The translations under genes and the position numbers were made by a program. The notes below the pieces were generated by a model. It was not told the DNA's origin. It made no database searches and was given only the letters and a program-made list of their open reading frames with translations. From Brevundimonas sp. SGAir0440 (lineage in GTDB: Bacteria > Pseudomonadota > Alphaproteobacteria > Caulobacterales > Caulobacteraceae): a stretch of 64,000 nucleotides of DNA. Positions 1 to 7,290 of the stretch are shown here, piece after piece. The stretch lies in assembly GCF_005484585.1 (NCBI RefSeq), contig NZ_CP039435.1, positions 1,302,001 to 1,366,000 of the forward strand. Direction: 5' to 3'. Position 1 is the stretch's first letter. Each line of letters starts with the position of its first letter.

Positions 1-400
1 ACCTCTGGCGGGCGGGCGGCTGATGATCGTGGGCGAGGAGATCGACCGCGAGGCGGCGCACACGATCCGCTACGCCGTGCCGCGCGCGCGGGTGATCGAG
101 CTTCAAGGCAAGCTGACGCGGCTGCAGACGGTCGCGGCCCTGTCGACGTCGGTGCTGTACATCGGGGCGGACTCGATCTGGACCCAGCTGGCCGTGGCCT
201 CGGGCGTACCGGTCGTCGCCGCCTTCGGGCCGTCGGATGAGACCGTGCGCGGACCCTGGAAAGGCGAGGCCGTGCGCGGGCCGCGCACCTATGACGAGTT
301 CAAAAAGCTGGATCCGCGCCTGAACCAGGCGATCCAGCATATGATGGACCTGCCGTGGGAGCGGGTGCTGAAGGCGGCGCAGCGAGTGTTGAAACGTTGA
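1..400 (+). CDS. Glycosyltransferase family 9 (heptosyltransferase-like), C-terminal part
   Basis: The reading frame is open from base 2 with no start, so the gene begins left of the window and about 132 C-terminal residues are visible. The segment GADSIWTQLAVASGVPVVAAFGPSDE matches the conserved C-terminal nucleotide-sugar binding region of family 9 glycosyltransferases, where a serine/threonine-rich loop and a GxPVVxxFGPSD motif bind the ADP/UDP-sugar. Known members add heptose or similar sugars to the lipopolysaccharide core at the cytoplasmic face of the inner membrane. The acceptor cannot be told from this fragment. It stops with TGA at 398-400, just before a palindromic repeat. Confidence 0.8.
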   Translation, partial: PLAGGRLMIVGEEIDREAAHTIRYAVPRARVIELQGKLTRLQTVAALSTSVLYIGADSIWTQLAVASGVPVVAAFGPSDETVRGPWKGEAVRGPRTYDEFKKLDPRLNQAIQHMMDLPWERVLKAAQRVLKR

Positions 401-408
401 TCATGTCT

Positions 409-541
409 TCCGTCATCCTCGGGCTTGACCCGAGGATCGAGGGTTCCGCTGAGCGGTGGTTCCGGTAGAAGCATGGCGTCAATGCGTCGCCTGTCGCGAT
501 GCGGACAGTCCGATCCTCGGGTCAAGCCCGAGGATGACGGA
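409..541. repeat. Long inverted repeat with 31-bp perfect arms
   Basis: The arms at 409-439 and 511-541 are exact reverse complements (31 bp) separated by 71 bp. Each arm also holds its own small palindrome, CCTCGGG-N5-CCCGAGG. It fills the gap between the glycosyltransferase and the dihydroorotase-family gene. A related element lies at 24296-24407 and a looser one at 29014-29179. This is the layout of the intergenic palindromic elements dispersed in alphaproteobacterial genomes. It may form a long RNA hairpin, but there is no T-tract to make it a standard terminator. Confidence 0.85.
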
Positions 542-563
542 GTGAAAGAAAGGACGTCGCCCC

Positions 564-1895
564 ATGACCCAGACCTATGACCTGATCGTCCGTGGCGGCG
601 AGGTGGCGAACCATGCGGGGCGGGGCATGGCGGATGTCGGGGTGATCGACGGCAAGATCGCCTTCATCGGCGACCTGAGCCAGGCCTCGGCGGGCGAGGT
701 CTTCGACGCGACGGGTCTGACGGTCCTGCCCGGCGTGATCGACACCCAGGTCCATTTCCGCGAGCCGGGGCTGGAGTGGAAGGAAGATCTGGAGACGGGA
801 AGCCGCGCGGCGGCCCTGGGCGGCGTCGTCGCCGTGTTCGAGATGCCGAACACCAACCCCAACACCACCGATCCCGACACCATGGCCGACAAGCTGGCGC
901 GGGCGAAGGATCGGATGTGGACTGACCACGCCTTCTACGTCGGCGGCACGCATGAGAATGCGGACTATCTGGGCGAGCTGGAGCGGTTGCCGGGCTGCTG
1001 CGGGGTCAAGGTCTTCATGGGCGCCTCGACCGGGGACCTGCTGATCGCCGACGACGAGGGGGTGAGGAAGGTCCTGTCCAATGTACGCCGCCGCGCCACC
1101 TTCCACTCCGAGGACGAATACCGCCTGGTCGAGCGTCGCGGCCTGGCCCGCACCGGCGACTGGACCAGCCATCCCGAGGTGCGCGACGCCGAGAGCGCCA
1201 TCCGCTCCACCCGGCGCCTGGTCGGCCTGGCCAAGGAGACGGGCGCGCGCATCCACGTGCTGCACGTCACGACCCGGGAAGAGATGGAATATCTGCGCTT
1301 CCACAAGGATGTCGCCACCGTCGAGATCACGCCCCAGCACCTGACCCTGGTCGGACCGGAAGCCTATGAGCGGCTGGGCAGCTATGCCCAGATGAACCCG
1401 CCGATCCGGTCGCAGGAGCATGTGGACGCGCTGTGGCTGTGGGGGATGCAGCAGGGCGTGGCGGATGTGCTGGGCTCCGACCACGCGCCGCACACCAAGG
1501 AAGAAAAGGCCAAGCCCTATCCGGCCTCGCCGTCCGGCATGCCGGGGGTGCAGACGCTGGTGCCGCTGATGCTGACCCATGTCGCCAATGGACGGTTGAG
1601 CCTCGAGCGGTTCATCGACCTGACTTCGGCGGGGGCGCAGCGGGTGTTCGGCACGGCGAACAAGGGGCGGATGGCCGTCAGCTATGACGCCGACCTGACC
1701 ATCGTCGATCTGAAGGCAAAGAGAACAATTAGACACGACCAGCAGGCGACGCGCTGCGGCTGGACCCCGTTCGACGGGGTGGAGGCGACCGGCTGGCCGA
1801 TGGCGACCATCGTGCGCGGGCGGGTGGTGATGCAGGACGGCGAATTGATCGGATCGGCGCACGGGCGGCCGGTGCGCTTCATGGAGACGCTGTGA
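564..1895 (+). CDS. pyrC: Dihydroorotase-family amidohydrolase
   Basis: The 443-residue protein has the full class I dihydroorotase layout. PGVIDTQVHFREPG near residues 57-70 is the metal site, followed by the lysine of GVKVFMG (carboxylated in the family), HSEDE, IHVLHVTT, and GSDHAPH for the catalytic Asp and His. The family cyclises carbamoyl aspartate to dihydroorotate in pyrimidine synthesis. In the usual HxH metal motif the first His is Gln here, a change I recall in other alphaproteobacterial members, so activity is likely but not certain. The start at 564 follows AAAGGA. No pyrB is adjacent. The downstream dehydrogenase overlaps it by GTGA, so the two are probably co-transcribed. Confidence 0.85.
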   Translation: MTQTYDLIVRGGEVANHAGRGMADVGVIDGKIAFIGDLSQASAGEVFDATGLTVLPGVIDTQVHFREPGLEWKEDLETGSRAAALGGVVAVFEMPNTNPNTTDPDTMADKLARAKDRMWTDHAFYVGGTHENADYLGELERLPGCCGVKVFMGASTGDLLIADDEGVRKVLSNVRRRATFHSEDEYRLVERRGLARTGDWTSHPEVRDAESAIRSTRRLVGLAKETGARIHVLHVTTREEMEYLRFHKDVATVEITPQHLTLVGPEAYERLGSYAQMNPPIRSQEHVDALWLWGMQQGVADVLGSDHAPHTKEEKAKPYPASPSGMPGVQTLVPLMLTHVANGRLSLERFIDLTSAGAQRVFGTANKGRMAVSYDADLTIVDLKAKRTIRHDQQATRCGWTPFDGVEATGWPMATIVRGRVVMQDGELIGSAHGRPVRFMETL

Positions 1896-2614
1896 GGGAA
1901 AGGCTCGGCCTGATCGGTTTCGGCGCCTTTGGGCGGCTGACGGCGCGGCATCTGTCGGCCGGGTTCGATATCCTGGCGCATGATCCGGCGGCGAGCGATG
2001 ACGAGTGCCTCGTGACCCTGACCGATCTGGCGACCGCTGCGGCCTGTCCCACGGTGGTGCTGGCCGTGCCGGTCGAGGCGTTGGAGGCGACGCTGATCGC
2101 CATCGGCCCGCACCTGAGGCCCGACGCCCTGGTCATCGACGTGGGCTCGGTGAAGGTGAAGCCGGCGCAGGCGATGGAGGCCCTGCTGCCGCCCGGCGTG
2201 CGGATCGTCGGCACCCATCCTCTGTTCGGGCCGCAGAGCGGCAAGGACGGCATCGCGGGCCTGCGGATCGCCGTGTGCGAGGTGCGGGGCGCAAGAGACG
2301 CTCGCCGCGTCGCCGCCTTCTGCCGCCGCGCGCTGGGGCTGAGGGTGTTTCAGGTCAGCCCCGAGGACCATGACCGGGAGGCCGCGACGGTGCAGGGCCT
2401 GACCCATCTGATCGCCCACGTCCTGATGGCGATGGAGCCCCTGCCGACGCGTATGACCACCGCCAGTTTCGACCGGCTGATGCAGGCTGTCGACATGGTC
2501 CGCCACGACAGCCCCGCCGTCTTCCGCGCCATCGAACGCGACAACCCGTTCGCGGCCGAGGTGAGAGAGCGGTTCTTTGCGTTGGCGGATGAGGCGCGGG
2601 GCGGGTTGGACTAA
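1892..2614 (+). CDS. Prephenate/arogenate dehydrogenase family protein (TyrA type), short form
   Basis: The N-terminus LGLIGFGAFGRLTARHL is a Rossmann NAD(P)-binding loop (GxGxxG). VIDVGSVK and the HPLFGPQSG segment near residue 107 are typical of TyrA enzymes, which oxidatively decarboxylate prephenate or arogenate toward tyrosine. At 240 residues it is shorter than the usual ~290-residue TyrA and has no chorismate mutase or ACT domain. It starts with GTG at 1892, and this codon overlaps the stop of the dihydroorotase-family gene (GTGA), which supports translational coupling. Which substrate it prefers cannot be read from sequence. Confidence 0.8.
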   Translation: MRERLGLIGFGAFGRLTARHLSAGFDILAHDPAASDDECLVTLTDLATAAACPTVVLAVPVEALEATLIAIGPHLRPDALVIDVGSVKVKPAQAMEALLPPGVRIVGTHPLFGPQSGKDGIAGLRIAVCEVRGARDARRVAAFCRRALGLRVFQVSPEDHDREAATVQGLTHLIAHVLMAMEPLPTRMTTASFDRLMQAVDMVRHDSPAVFRAIERDNPFAAEVRERFFALADEARGGLD

Positions 2615-2643
2615 CTTTAAGGCAAAGTTCTCATGATCGCCAT

Positions 2644-2997
2644 TCAGCCCCCCGGCGGATGGCAGGGGCGAGGACCAGAAGCGAGAGCGTAAAACGATCC
2701 GAGTGGCGTGTCATAGCGCATGAGCTCCATCTCTTCGCCGACCAGGCACGAAATGCGTCTGTACACTTTGATCCTGGCCAAGCGGCCTTCCACATCAACG
2801 ATAGCCGCAGGAGCATTGCGCCGTTCGCTTCCGGCGACATCGAACGAAATCACCTTGCCCTTGGTGGATTGCGGCGCGCTAACAAAGGCTACCACCATCG
2901 CCATCACGACGGCGAGTACGATTACAATGAGCGCTCCACCAAGAGCGACCTTATGAAAGGTCCATACCACCCGAAGTTCGTTGATCACCCTGCGCAT
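2644..2997 (-). CDS. Small single-pass membrane protein, unknown function
   Basis: I do not recognise this family. The protein is about 117 residues, with a short basic N-terminus (MRRVINELRVVW), one strongly hydrophobic segment at about residues 18-42, and a soluble tail. Base composition looks clearly lower in GC than the flanking genes, which may mean transfer or relaxed selection. The ATG at 2997 is chosen. A TTG at 3003 has a better spaced GAGG and is an alternative. It lies downstream of the hydrolase on the same strand but with a gap, so operon membership is uncertain. Confidence 0.55.
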   Translation of the reverse strand: MRRVINELRVVWTFHKVALGGALIVIVLAVVMAMVVAFVSAPQSTKGKVISFDVAGSERRNAPAAIVDVEGRLARIKVYRRISCLVGEEMELMRYDTPLGSFYALASGPRPCHPPGG

Positions 2998-3057
2998 GCT
3001 CAAGCGAGCCTCGGTCGCCTGAATAGTTTTTTCAAGCCGGTCAGATGTTGATGACGA

Positions 3058-3990
3058 TTAATGCGCCCGGATGAACGCCCCTACATCCTCAGCCACGCCT
3101 GGCGCCAGCGGTAAGGCCGGGTCGGCATAGGTCGCCAGATTGGCGGCGCGGTCGGCGGGGGCGGTCTTGAGGAGGTGGTTGACGCCGTCCCAGAGTTTCA
3201 ACGTGGCTCTGGGGTTGGCGGCGGCGAGGGCTTGCGCGTCCGTAGTGCCGATCTGGAGGTCGGTGGTGCCCTGGCCGATGAAGACCGGGCCGTCGTAGGC
3301 GGCGAGCAAGGCGGCGGGGTCCAGCGCGAACCACGAAATCAGGAAGGGCTGGACCGACGGGCGGAACAGGGCCGCCAACGCGGGCGGCGTGTCGGCGACG
3401 GTGCGGCCAGCCTCCAACTCGCTCAAGGCGGCGAAGGCCTGGGGCTTCATCGGCTCGGGCAGGCCGGCGTCTAGTTGTTCTCGGATGCTCGCGCCCGCCG
3501 GGCGACCGGCGCCGGCCAGCAGGATCAGGCCGCAGACCTTGTCGTCTCCGCCGTCGACCGCCTTCAGCGCGACCAGGGCGCCTTCACTGTGGCCGATCAG
3601 CCAGGCGCAGGGCTGTCCCGTTCGCGAGGCGGCCTCGGCGGCCCAGGCGCGCGCATCGTCGGCCAAGTCTGTGAAACGCAGCTTGGTTTCGTCGAACCCG
3701 GCGGCTGTGCTGGCCGCGACGCCGCGCTTGTCGATGCGCAGGGTGGCGACGCCCTGTTCCGCAAGTCCCTCGGCCAGCAGGCGATAGGTGGAGGCGGCGA
3801 CGCCCATCGGGCTGTTCCCGTCCCGATCGGTCGGGCCTGAGCCGGGCAGAATGACGGCGACGGCCGTCGGCGCCTCCGGCGTCAGCAGCGTGCCATGCAG
3901 GGGCGCGGGCTGGGCGGGCAGGGCGATGTCGGTGGAGACCGGGCCGGCAAGCAGGCTGGCGGCGAGAAGGGCGTGGGTCAGCATCAGCAT
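3058..3990 (-). CDS. Exported alpha/beta hydrolase
   Basis: The protein has a signal peptide (MLMLTHALLAASLLAGPVSTD), then an alpha/beta hydrolase fold. VILPGSGPTDRDG is the oxyanion-hole region, LIGHSEGALVAL carries the nucleophile Ser, and DGVNHLLK near the C-terminus carries the His. An Asp after VFIGQGTTDLQ is a likely acid. The start at 3990 is favoured by GAAGGAG nine bases upstream and by the signal peptide; an in-frame start at 4035 would hide the signal peptide. It sits 11 bp after the SdpI-like gene, so it is probably the third gene of that operon. Substrate unknown. Confidence 0.8.
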   Translation of the reverse strand: MLMLTHALLAASLLAGPVSTDIALPAQPAPLHGTLLTPEAPTAVAVILPGSGPTDRDGNSPMGVAASTYRLLAEGLAEQGVATLRIDKRGVAASTAAGFDETKLRFTDLADDARAWAAEAASRTGQPCAWLIGHSEGALVALKAVDGGDDKVCGLILLAGAGRPAGASIREQLDAGLPEPMKPQAFAALSELEAGRTVADTPPALAALFRPSVQPFLISWFALDPAALLAAYDGPVFIGQGTTDLQIGTTDAQALAAANPRATLKLWDGVNHLLKTAPADRAANLATYADPALPLAPGVAEDVGAFIRAH

Positions 3991-4001
3991 GGCAGTCTCC
4001 T

Positions 4002-4682
4002 TCAGAAGGGTTGGCGGTCGGGATCGGCGCGCCACACGCGCCAGCTTTCAAAGATCGAAAGGCCTGCGACCACGATGACGGCGGCGATCAGGGCCATGAC
4101 GCCATAGGGCGAGGGCGCAAGCGGCGCGGCGATCAGGCCGGTCAGACCGACCAGACAGAACAGCCGGCCGGCCAGACGGTTCGAGCGATCCCAGGCCAGG
4201 CGGCTCTTATAGTTCCAGGGGGTGCGCACGCCGATCAGGGGATTGGGCGCGACACGGCCGAGGAAGGCACCGGTGACCAGCAGGATCAGCGACAGGGCGC
4301 CGGTCATGACGGCGGGGCCGCTGTCGACGGTCGCGTGCCCCAGGCTGGCCCAGGTGATCATCTGGCCGATAGCGGCGAAGATGAAGACGGTCAGCCCCTG
4401 ACCGATCCGCATCGAGCGACGCCGTGAGGAGTCACCCTGATCCTCGGCGCGCAGGGCGACCAGACCCAGGCCGGCGGCGGCGATGAAGCCGATCACCGCC
4501 ATGCCGCCCGCGAAGGTCGCGAACTCCACCCGGTCGCCCCAGCGATCCACCTGCCAGTCCGCGTTCCAGTGCATCGGCATCGGCGTCGTCGGGCCGTTGA
4601 CGCCGATGTAGAGGGCGAACGCCGCCTGCATGCCGAAGACGGCGAGGGTCAGATAGTCCAGCAGGGACAGGCGATCCTTCAT
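4002..4682 (-). CDS. SdpI-family membrane protein (DUF1648)
   Basis: The 226-residue protein has about six predicted membrane helices. A short MPMHWNADWQVDRWG region near residue 35 is the DUF1648 signature. In the C-terminal half, NPLIGVRTPWNYKSRLAWDRSNRLAGR is the conserved SdpI block. In Bacillus, SdpI gives immunity to the SdpC toxin and sequesters the repressor SdpR. No SdpC toxin gene is visible here, so the role is unproven. Its ATG overlaps the stop of the ArsR-type regulator by ATGA (4679-4682), matching the sdpR-sdpI arrangement. Confidence 0.8.
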   Translation of the reverse strand: MKDRLSLLDYLTLAVFGMQAAFALYIGVNGPTTPMPMHWNADWQVDRWGDRVEFATFAGGMAVIGFIAAAGLGLVALRAEDQGDSSRRRSMRIGQGLTVFIFAAIGQMITWASLGHATVDSGPAVMTGALSLILLVTGAFLGRVAPNPLIGVRTPWNYKSRLAWDRSNRLAGRLFCLVGLTGLIAAPLAPSPYGVMALIAAVIVVAGLSIFESWRVWRADPDRQPF

Positions 4683-4984
4683 CGGCGTGTTTCCTTTGAG
4701 GGGTGGGGCAGGGGGCCGGTCGCCTCGCCGGTTCCGACGATGTCCATCAGAAAGGCCATCGCCTCCTCGACCGCCGAGATTTCCAGGCGATAGCGGATGG
4801 TCTGGCCCTCGCGCTCCGGGCTGACCAGGCCGGCCTCCTTGAGGGCGTTGAGGTGGCCGGTGATGGTGGGCCAGCTCATGTCAAAGGCAGCGGCGATATC
4901 GCCGGAGGCCAGCGGACCGGCGCGCAACATGGCGATGATGCGACGACGCACCGGATGCGACAGGGCCTTGAACAGCGTGTTCAT
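4679..4984 (-). CDS. ArsR/SdpR-type winged-helix repressor
   Basis: The 101-residue protein has a compact ArsR-like winged helix. ALSHPVRRRIIAMLRAG is the first helical part, and DMSWPTITGHLNALKEAGLV is the recognition helix region. It has no obvious metal-binding Cys pair, as in SdpR. The start MNTLFKAL at 4984 is used because an AGGAAG ribosome site precedes it and the upstream extension is not family-like. A perfect 14-bp palindrome covers that ribosome site, which suggests autoregulation. It is the first gene of the regulator/SdpI/hydrolase operon and diverges from the TonB receptor. Confidence 0.85.
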   Translation of the reverse strand: MNTLFKALSHPVRRRIIAMLRAGPLASGDIAAAFDMSWPTITGHLNALKEAGLVSPEREGQTIRYRLEISAVEEAMAFLMDIVGTGEATGPLPHPSKETRR

Positions 4985-4991
4985 AGCAATC

Positions 4992-5005
4992 TTCCTAATT
5001 AGGAA
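4992..5005. promoter_or_regulatory. 14-bp palindrome, candidate operator of the SdpR-like repressor
   Basis: TTCCTAATTAGGAA is a perfect palindrome located 7 bp upstream of the repressor start, on top of its ribosome binding site. It is AT-rich within a GC-rich region. ArsR-family repressors bind short palindromes in their own promoters, so an autoregulatory operator is inferred. Confidence 0.55.
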
Positions 5006-5085
5006 ATCAGCTAAATGCAATATGTCGCGGGTGCGGCGGATTGCATTGCGCCCACCGATCGGGCTAGGGACGCGCAACTTGATTT

Positions 5086-5100
5086 TGAGAATGCGTATCA
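5086..5100 (+). promoter_or_regulatory. Fur box before the TonB receptor
   Basis: TGAGAATGCGTATCA matches the 7-1-7 Fur consensus TGATAAT-N-ATTATCA at 11 of 14 positions and is flanked by TTTTGA/TCAAAA symmetry. It ends two bases before the ATG at 5103. Repression by iron-loaded Fur is inferred from the match and from the gene it precedes. Confidence 0.65.
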
Positions 5101-5102
5101 AA

Positions 5103-7277
5103 ATGCTTTGCCTTCGCCGTGCCTCCGTTCTTTTGACCGCCAGCGCCCTTGCGCTGACGCTCGCCGCGCCGGCCCTGGCGCAGCAGGCGGCGGCCCCGGC
5201 GGAGCTGGGCGAGATCGTGGTGACGGGATCGCAGGTGCGGCTGACGGCGCCGGCGGCGGGCGGTCAGGTGGCGCGCGGCGGGCGCATCGGTCTGCTGGGC
5301 AATCTGGGCGTGATGGACACGCCGTTCTCGACCGCCAACTACACCGAAAAACTGGTGCGTGATCAGCAGGCGCGCGGCATCGGCGACGTGCTGCAGAACG
5401 ATCCGACGGTGCGTGTGTCCAAGGGGTTCGGCAACTTCCAGGAGCTGTATATCGTTCGCGGCTTTCCGGTCTATTCGGACGATATGAGCTACAATGGGCT
5501 CTATGGCGTCTTGCCGCGCCAGTTCGTGGCGGCCGAACTGGTCGAGCGGGTCGAGGTGTTTCGCGGGGCCTCAACCTTCCTGAACGGCGCTGCGCCGGGC
5601 GGAACGGGGGTCGGCGGCGCCTTCAACCTGACGCCGAAGCGGGCGGGCGACGCCCCCCTGACGCGCCTGACCGGGGGCGTGTCGGGCCGTGACGAGATCT
5701 ATGCCGCCGCCGACCTGGCCCGCCGTTTCGGCGACGACGGCGAATGGGGTGCGCGCCTGAACATCGCCAGCCGTGCGGGCGAGAGCGCCGTGAAGGACGA
5801 GACCGGCCAGCTGCGGGTCGTCGGCCTGGGGCTGGACCGCCGAGGCGATCGCGCCCGGTTTTCGGCCGATCTGGGCTGGCAGGATCACCGGATCGATGCG
5901 CCCCGCCCCAGCGTGACGCCGGGAACCGCCATCCCGGACGCGCCCTCGGCCGACAAGAACTTCGCCCAGCGCTGGACCTACACCGACGAGGAGCAGCTGT
6001 TCGGCGCCGTGCGCGGCGAGCTTGACCTGACCGACAGCATCAGCGCCTGGGCCGCCTTCGGCGGGCGTCAGGGCGAGGAAGACAACAGCCTGGCCAATCC
6101 GCGCGCCGATGCGGCGGGTGCGATCCGCGGCTATCGCTTCGACAATATTCGCGAGGACACGGTGTGGTCGGGCGACATCGGCGTGCGCGCCGACCTGACG
6201 ACTGGCCCGGTCGACCATCGCCTGGTCGCCTCGGCCTCGCAGATCCAGTCCAAGTCCAAGAACGCCTGGGCGGCGTCGAACTTCGCCGGCTATGCGATGG
6301 GAACGCTGACCAGTCCGCTGCTGTCGCCGGCGCCGACCATCACGAGCGTCTCGGGCGATCTGGATGATCCCAACGTCACCGAGCGGGTCAAGAACACCAG
6401 TTTCGCCGTCGCCGATGTGCTGTCCTTCCTGGATGGACGGCTGCTGGCGACCGTTGGCCTCCGCTATCAGGAGATCGAGACAAAATCCTACACCTACGCA
6501 GACGGATCGAGCCTGTCCTCCTATTCCAGCGACGCGACGACGCCGGCCTTCGCCGTGGTCTACAAGCCCAACGACGCGATCTCGCTGTACGCCAACTATG
6601 CTGAAGCCCTGGTTCCGGGCACGACCGCACCGGCGGTGGTCAATGGCGTGACGGTGGCGAACGGCGGCGAAGTGCTGTCGCCGTTCCGCGCCGAGCAGGC
6701 CGAGATCGGCGCCAAATACGACGCCGGTTCATATGGCGGCACGCTGAGCGTCTTCCGCACGACCCTGCCCAGCGCCTTCTTCGATCCGAATACCGCTGTC
6801 TATTCGGACGGCGGCGAGCAGGAGAACAAGGGCGTCGAGCTGACCGTCTATGGCGAACCGGTCGCAGGCTTGCGTCTGATCGGGGGCGCGACATGGCTGG
6901 ACGCCGAGATCAATCGGTCGCTGACCGCCGCCAATGCGAGCAAGTCGGCGATCGGCGTGCCGGACTTTCAGGCCAATCTGAACGTGGAGTGGGACGTGCC
7001 GATGGTCAGCGGCCTGACGGTCGAGGGCCGGGCGGTCCATACCGGCGCCCAGCCGGCCAATGCGACGAATACGCTGGAGCTGGAGAGCTGGACCCGGTTC
7101 GACGCCGGCGTGCGCTACGCCTTCGTAGCGGGCGACAAGCCGGTGACGCTGCGCGCGCGGGTCGAGAATGTCGCGGACGAGGATCAGTGGGTCGCCGTCG
7201 GCGGCTATCCGGGATCGAACTATCTGACGCTGGGCGCGCCGCGGACCTTGCGTCTGTCGGTCTCGACCGAGTTCTGA
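5103..7277 (+). CDS. TonB-dependent siderophore receptor
   Basis: After a signal peptide ending APALA|QQ comes LGEIVVTGSQVR, the usual start of a TonB receptor plug. The plug continues through GIGDVLQNDPTVRV, IVRGF, VERVEVFRGASTFLNG and GGAFNLTPKRA. The rest is a roughly 550-residue outer-membrane beta-barrel ending in Phe (LSVSTEF). The family imports ferric siderophores using TonB-ExbBD energy. The frame stays open far upstream, but only the starts at 5091 and 5103 place the signal peptide correctly; 5103 is preferred because the Fur box covers 5091. The PepSY protein follows 13 bp later, which supports an iron-uptake module. Confidence 0.9.
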   Translation: MLCLRRASVLLTASALALTLAAPALAQQAAAPAELGEIVVTGSQVRLTAPAAGGQVARGGRIGLLGNLGVMDTPFSTANYTEKLVRDQQARGIGDVLQNDPTVRVSKGFGNFQELYIVRGFPVYSDDMSYNGLYGVLPRQFVAAELVERVEVFRGASTFLNGAAPGGTGVGGAFNLTPKRAGDAPLTRLTGGVSGRDEIYAAADLARRFGDDGEWGARLNIASRAGESAVKDETGQLRVVGLGLDRRGDRARFSADLGWQDHRIDAPRPSVTPGTAIPDAPSADKNFAQRWTYTDEEQLFGAVRGELDLTDSISAWAAFGGRQGEEDNSLANPRADAAGAIRGYRFDNIREDTVWSGDIGVRADLTTGPVDHRLVASASQIQSKSKNAWAASNFAGYAMGTLTSPLLSPAPTITSVSGDLDDPNVTERVKNTSFAVADVLSFLDGRLLATVGLRYQEIETKSYTYADGSSLSSYSSDATTPAFAVVYKPNDAISLYANYAEALVPGTTAPAVVNGVTVANGGEVLSPFRAEQAEIGAKYDAGSYGGTLSVFRTTLPSAFFDPNTAVYSDGGEQENKGVELTVYGEPVAGLRLIGGATWLDAEINRSLTAANASKSAIGVPDFQANLNVEWDVPMVSGLTVEGRAVHTGAQPANATNTLELESWTRFDAGVRYAFVAGDKPVTLRARVENVADEDQWVAVGGYPGSNYLTLGAPRTLRLSVSTEF

Positions 7278-7290
7278 TCCGCGTCGGCCG

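Noticed and set aside
522..1862. A 446-codon open frame on the minus strand
   Set aside because: It is antisense to the dihydroorotase-family gene and has no family features.
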